Assembly (NCBI GenBank): GCA_024275955.1
Contig: JAJRYD010000015.1
Span: 1 to 25,193 of the forward strand
DNA length: 25,193 bases
Source: Nitrospirota bacterium
Lineage (GTDB): Bacteria; Nitrospinota_A; UBA7883; JACRGQ01
Reading direction: 5' to 3'
Each line of letters opens with the position of its first letter. Position 1 is the first letter of the stretch. A model generated the notes under the pieces. That model saw nothing but the letters and a program-made list of their open reading frames with translations, searched no databases and was not told the origin of the DNA. The translations under genes and the position numbers were made by a program. Shown here in pieces: positions 22,694 to 25,193 of this stretch.

Positions 22694-23821
22694 TTAGAGG
22701 CGGGTGATTTTCCCCAGTACTACGGCACGTTTCGCGCCGGTTACTAAGGGGATGTTGCCCGGCTCGCCTTTTAGGGTGCGGTTTGCGAGTATCGCCATCA
22801 ACACCGCTTCCACCGCTTTTTTATCTATGCCAAGCTTGGAGGAAGATACGACACTACCCCTCTCTCCCAATGCGTTTTGTATCCCAAGCACCACCGCAGT
22901 ATTATATGCTCCGCCGCCGGATATAATCCATCTGACCGGCGGTACAATATCCAAAAACCGGAACGCCTGACCAACCGATGAAAAGGCGGTGAAGGCGGCA
23001 ACGGTACGCAGAAAGTCTGGTTCACTTAATCTTTTAAACTTGGCGTAAAGCTCATCGAAATAGTCAACGCCAAAAACCTCCAGCCCTGTCGATTTCGGCG
23101 GTTTTTTATTGAGAAACGGATGCGAAAGGCAGTAGGTAAGCATGCTTTTATTTACCTCGCCTTTGAGCGAAAGTTTTCCGCCTTTGTCGTAGCTTTTCAC
23201 TCCGTCAGTAAATTTGCGTACAGCGATATCAAGGAGGGAATTGGCAGGCCCTGTATCAAACCCTGTAACATCTTTCAGCTTTCCGCCTTTTTTTAGGAAT
23301 GTGATGTTGCTGATACCGCCGAGGTTGTGGACTATCCGAGCTTCACTGCCGCTCGAAAAAAGGTCGTAATGGGCAATCGGAGCGAGAGGCGCGCCCTGAC
23401 CGCCGACAGCGATATCGGCAGGCCTAAAATCTGACACTACTGTGCAACCTGTTAGCGCCGCTATCTCTGCCGGTTCGCCTATCTGAAGTGTCGAGCGGTT
23501 TTTGCCTGTCGGATGATGCCTAATTGTCTGACCATGCGAACCTATGAAGCTGATTTTGGATATAGATACCCTTCTCTTGCTACAGATCTCCACTGCCGTC
23601 TTGCCGAAAAGCTTCCCAATCTTTACATTCAATTCACAAATCAGTTCGGACCTACCGTCAGGCCCAGAGGCCGAAACAACCTCCTCCATAAGTTTTTTGG
23701 GAAAGGGAGTAAAACGGTGAGCTAAAAGCTCCGTCCCATTTTTGGAAAACCGAACCAGCGCGGCATCTATACCATCGCACGATGTGCCGGACATAAGCCC
23801 TATTCCAAGTTTTTCAGCCAT
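22694..23821 (-). CDS. anmK: Anhydro-N-acetylmuramic acid kinase
   Basis: 375 residues from the ATG at 23821 (MAEKLGIGLMSGTSCDGIDA), the usual AnmK start and length. AnmK opens and phosphorylates 1,6-anhydro-MurNAc released from peptidoglycan, giving MurNAc-6-phosphate for recycling. Landmarks are the nucleotide-binding MSGTSCDGIDAAL, SHGQTIRHHP, STLQIGEPAEIA, VSDFRPADIAVGGQGAPLAP, FDTGPANSLLD and the late ISGGGAYN. The ribosome binding site before this ATG is weak, and the frame stays open upstream through a hydrophobic stretch (VLGRLLLAIAVGVV), but a signal peptide would make no sense for this cytoplasmic enzyme. No other recycling genes are adjacent. It appears monocistronic. Confidence 0.93.
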   Translation of the reverse strand: MAEKLGIGLMSGTSCDGIDAALVRFSKNGTELLAHRFTPFPKKLMEEVVSASGPDGRSELICELNVKIGKLFGKTAVEICSKRRVSISKISFIGSHGQTIRHHPTGKNRSTLQIGEPAEIAALTGCTVVSDFRPADIAVGGQGAPLAPIAHYDLFSSGSEARIVHNLGGISNITFLKKGGKLKDVTGFDTGPANSLLDIAVRKFTDGVKSYDKGGKLSLKGEVNKSMLTYCLSHPFLNKKPPKSTGLEVFGVDYFDELYAKFKRLSEPDFLRTVAAFTAFSSVGQAFRFLDIVPPVRWIISGGGAYNTAVVLGIQNALGERGSVVSSSKLGIDKKAVEAVLMAILANRTLKGEPGNIPLVTGAKRAVVLGKITRL

Positions 23822-24116
23822 AGGCAAACAACTTACCACACCAACCGCTATAGCCAACAGCAATCGGCCCAACACTGACAAAAACAGGATAAAGGAAAAA
23901 GTATATAAGAAACAACCTGTTAACCTTACAACCTACCAACATGGAAAATACCTCAACTGCGGTATTTTTGTATAAAAGCTATTATTCAAATAAATCCAGA
24001 TTTTACTGATAGTAACGGCATTCAGCTAAATGATGCGGTATTTCAGTTACAGCCAAAAGAGATAAGGTTGGTATACTTAAACCTCTATCTATATGAAATA
24101 TAAGGATGTTTCATTA
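23822..24116. other. Intergenic region upstream of anmK
   Basis: About 295 bp without a gene. It holds a 7-bp stem AAATACC...GGTATTT near 23946-23967 with loop TCAACTGC, followed by Ts on both strands; this could be a weak bidirectional terminator. The rest is AT-rich and may carry the anmK promoter, which I could not place. Confidence 0.35.
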
Positions 24117-24132
24117 TGGCATGCTAGTTGCA
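24117..24132 (+). promoter_or_regulatory. Sigma-54 type (-24/-12) promoter
   Basis: TGGCATGCTAGTTGCA matches the RpoN consensus TGGCAYG-N4-TTGCW completely, with the invariant GG and GC exactly 10 bp apart. Transcription would start about 12 bp after the GC, near 24142-24144. No protein-coding gene follows before a strong terminator at 24200. No enhancer site was identified. Confidence 0.7.
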
Positions 24133-24141
24133 TTTACAAAG

Positions 24142-24232
24142 GTCGAGGCGGCGCAATGTCGCTTCAAATTAGATCACCCTCTAACCTCCCCTTAGAGATG
24201 GGAGGGAGCCACCCCAGCTCCCTCCCTTTTTT
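24142..24232 (+). ncRNA. Candidate sigma-54-dependent small RNA with C-rich loops
   Basis: Between the promoter at 24117 and the terminator ending at 24232 lies a ~90-nt region without a plausible coding frame. Predicted structure: an 8-bp hairpin GAGGCGGC (24145-24152) with GTCGCTTC (24158-24165); then TTAGA (24169-24173), TCTAA (24180-24184) and TTAGA (24192-24196), where the middle element can pair with either neighbour, exposing the loop TCACCC or CCTCCCC; then the terminator. ACCTCC in the second loop is the complement of the Shine-Dalgarno core GGAGGU. sRNAs with such loops in other bacteria bind ribosome binding sites. The call rests on sequence layout only; I recognise no known family. 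Confidence 0.55.
24200..24232 (+). terminator. Strong intrinsic terminator of the small RNA
   Basis: GGGAGGGAGC (24200-24209) and GCTCCCTCCC (24217-24226) form a perfect 10-bp stem with loop CACCCCA, followed by six Ts. It is the best intrinsic terminator in the window and reads on the plus strand, with no protein gene before it. Confidence 0.9.
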
Positions 24233-24292
24233 ATTTCAACGAGTTATCAAGTTTTGATAACGTGCAATCTCTTTAGCGGTATGCGGTATTAT

Positions 24293-24422
24293 GGGGCTGT
24301 TGCCGAATGAGATAAATTTGATTTTTCTACAAATCGCCAATCTCTAAAGGCTCTATTTTAAAGAAGTTAGAAAATTAACTTCTCCTTAAAATGCTCAAAA
24401 AAACTCTTTTGGAAACAGTCCC
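24293..24422 (-). mobile_element. MITE family 1, copy 8 (variant A)
   Basis: 130 bp from GGGGCTGTTGCCGAATGAG to CTCTTTTGGAAACAGTCCC. Flanks ATTAT and ATTGT are a likely 5-bp target duplication with one change. It is nearly identical to copy 3. Confidence 0.87.
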
Positions 24423-24555
24423 ATTGTATGTCGAAATATTGTCTACCTTTTGACTAGGCTTCAATTATTAAATATACAAAACTTTTGGGAAAGATAACGC
24501 CATATAGCCTTTAGAGATGGAAGGCGCAGATAAAAGCAGTCTGGCAGGGCTATTT

Positions 24556-24970
24556 AGTCGTCCCTGAAAAAGTTGTTTCATACCGCGAACAAAGGTTAAT
24601 ATCGGTTTTTAACTCTTTGGAAATCGCAAGAAAAATGAAAAAGTAATGAAAAGATGGTTATTTAACTCAAGGGAACCTCTAAAAATCTATTTTTGAAGTT
24701 CTGGCTTTTGGTTGGTCGAATTATAGATGGGGATTTAGTGCTATTGTCGAAACCGATGAAGAAAATCACTTATTTTTAGAGGAACCCTCAAGGTTATTTG
24801 CAAAAACCTCCTGCCTTAGCGAAGCGGAAGGAGGGGTCGCCCGAAGGGCGGTGGTGGTTCTTAGTCGGTAAGCCTTCCGGCGTTCGACAGGCTTGCGCCA
24901 CCTTCCCTTCTTAAAAAGGGAAAGGTTTTTATAATCGTTTAAGCAATAAGCAACTTTTTCAGGTTCGACT
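24556..24970 (+). mobile_element. 294-bp element (family 2), copy interrupted by a 115-bp insertion
   Basis: The ends AGTCGTCCCTGAAAAAGTTG and (inverted) AGTCGAACCTGAAAAAGTTG agree at 18 of 20 positions, better than in copy 1. Flanks ATTT and ATGT are a probable 4-bp target duplication. Total length is 415 bp; removing the nested 115 bp plus one 6-bp duplication leaves 294 bp, exactly the length of the copy at 11237. Confidence 0.85.
24672..24786 (+). mobile_element. 115-bp nested element (family 3)
   Basis: The ends GGAACCTCTAAAAAT and (inverted) GGTTCCTCTAAAAAT match at 13 of 15 positions. A perfect 6-bp direct repeat CTCAAG flanks it (24666-24671 and 24787-24792), and the intact copy at 11237 carries the unduplicated site (CTCAAGGTTATTTGC). 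It is non-coding. It is the only copy in the window. Confidence 0.8.
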
Positions 24971-25004
24971 ATGTAAATCGGAACAGGTTCTAATTTCAAA
25001 AAGT

Positions 25005-25044
25005 AAAAAAAAAAGCCGGCCCTGTCGTAGTGACAAGGCCGGCC
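25005..25044 (-). terminator. Intrinsic terminator of the CoxIIa-like ORF
   Basis: GCCGGCC and its complement GGCCGGC frame a TGTC/GACA inner stem and a 5-base loop. On the minus strand this is followed by a run of ten Ts. It lies about 25 bp past the stop codon at 25067. Confidence 0.85.
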
Positions 25045-25066
25045 TGAAAATCATTCGATTAGCTGT

Positions 25067-25192
25067 CTAGCTAACATGCCAGAGCGCGCCGAGAAATTTC
25101 CAGTTAAAGTAATAGTAGAGCGCAAAAACAGCAAGGAATATATAAACCAATATCACTGTTCCTGCCGGCTCTTCTTCTTTTTTCAGTTCCAT
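25067..25192 (-). CDS. Small membrane protein resembling cytochrome ba3 oxidase subunit IIa
   Basis: 41 residues: an acidic/basic N-terminus (MELKKEEEPAG), one membrane helix (TVILVYIFLAVFALYYYF) and a short tail (KFLGALWHVS). Size and layout (E/K-rich head, PxGT/A before a single helix, aromatic residues at its end) fit the ~35-45-residue CoxIIa subunit of ba3-type oxidases, which completes the fold of subunit II; CcoQ-type or other single-helix oxidase subunits are alternatives. It is the last gene of a unit entering from the right edge and is followed by a strong terminator. The rest of the operon, presumably oxidase subunits I and II, lies beyond the window, so this is a prediction. The start at 25192 is one base from the window edge, and a longer N-terminus is not excluded. 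Confidence 0.55.
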   Translation of the reverse strand: MELKKEEEPAGTVILVYIFLAVFALYYYFNWKFLGALWHVS

Positions 25193-25193
25193 A

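Noticed and set aside
23822-23881. N-terminal extension of AnmK resembling a signal peptide (VLGRLLLAIAVGVV)
   Set aside because: AnmK is cytoplasmic, the ATG at 23821 gives the family's normal start, and the extension has no ATG and no ribosome binding site.
23945-23968. AAATACC/GGTATTT stem as a definite terminator
   Set aside because: The stem is short and AT-rich, and no gene on the plus strand ends before it; on the minus strand it would lie in the anmK leader.

Overview
This is a chromosomal window of moderate GC from a Gram-negative bacterium. The pointers are CxxCH (c-type haem) sensing in a chemoreceptor, a sigma-54-type promoter, a tmRNA with a GDNYDYALAA tag and a probable ba3-type oxidase subunit at the right edge. 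A deltaproteobacterium-like or related respiratory lineage fits best, but the sequence alone does not fix the taxon.

Left part (1-4.9 kb). The 5' end of an IS200/IS605-type transposase enters from the left edge, next to a short ORF that looks truncated by that element. Then comes a leftward gene run, read in the order TPP-dependent acetolactate-synthase-like enzyme, aldehyde dehydrogenase, YhbY RNA-binding protein, CDF-like cation transporter.

Centre-left (5-10.9 kb). A tight leftward signalling operon encodes two related histidine kinases (4-bp gene overlap), a receiver-HD-GYP cyclic-di-GMP phosphodiesterase, and a receiver fused to an anti-sigma-type ATPase domain (14-bp overlap). It looks like a complete sensory relay with two alternative outputs.

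Centre (11-18.6 kb). A chemoreceptor with a periplasmic haem-c motif is bracketed by clusters of small non-coding mobile elements. Then follow a patatin-like phospholipase, a KtrB-type potassium channel subunit, a DUF2231 membrane protein and a divergent membrane-anchored LuxR-type regulator.

Right part (18.6-25.2 kb). DUF2784 protein, HNH endonuclease with homing-endonuclease-associated repeats, tmRNA, DUF302 protein, a decayed second HNH endonuclease split by a 130-bp element, a VapBC toxin-antitoxin pair, AnmK, a candidate sigma-54-driven small RNA with C-rich anti-Shine-Dalgarno loops, and the CoxIIa-like ORF.

The most striking feature is the density of small non-autonomous elements. There are eight copies (one a fragment) of a ~130-bp family with GGGRCTGTTKCC-type ends, two copies of a 294-bp family with ~20-bp inverted ends, and a 115-bp element nested inside one of those. 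Two insertions can be undone exactly on paper: one restores an HNH reading frame, the other restores a 294-bp repeat length. No transposase that could mobilise them lies in the window. The best candidate for something undescribed is the small RNA at about 24142-24232.
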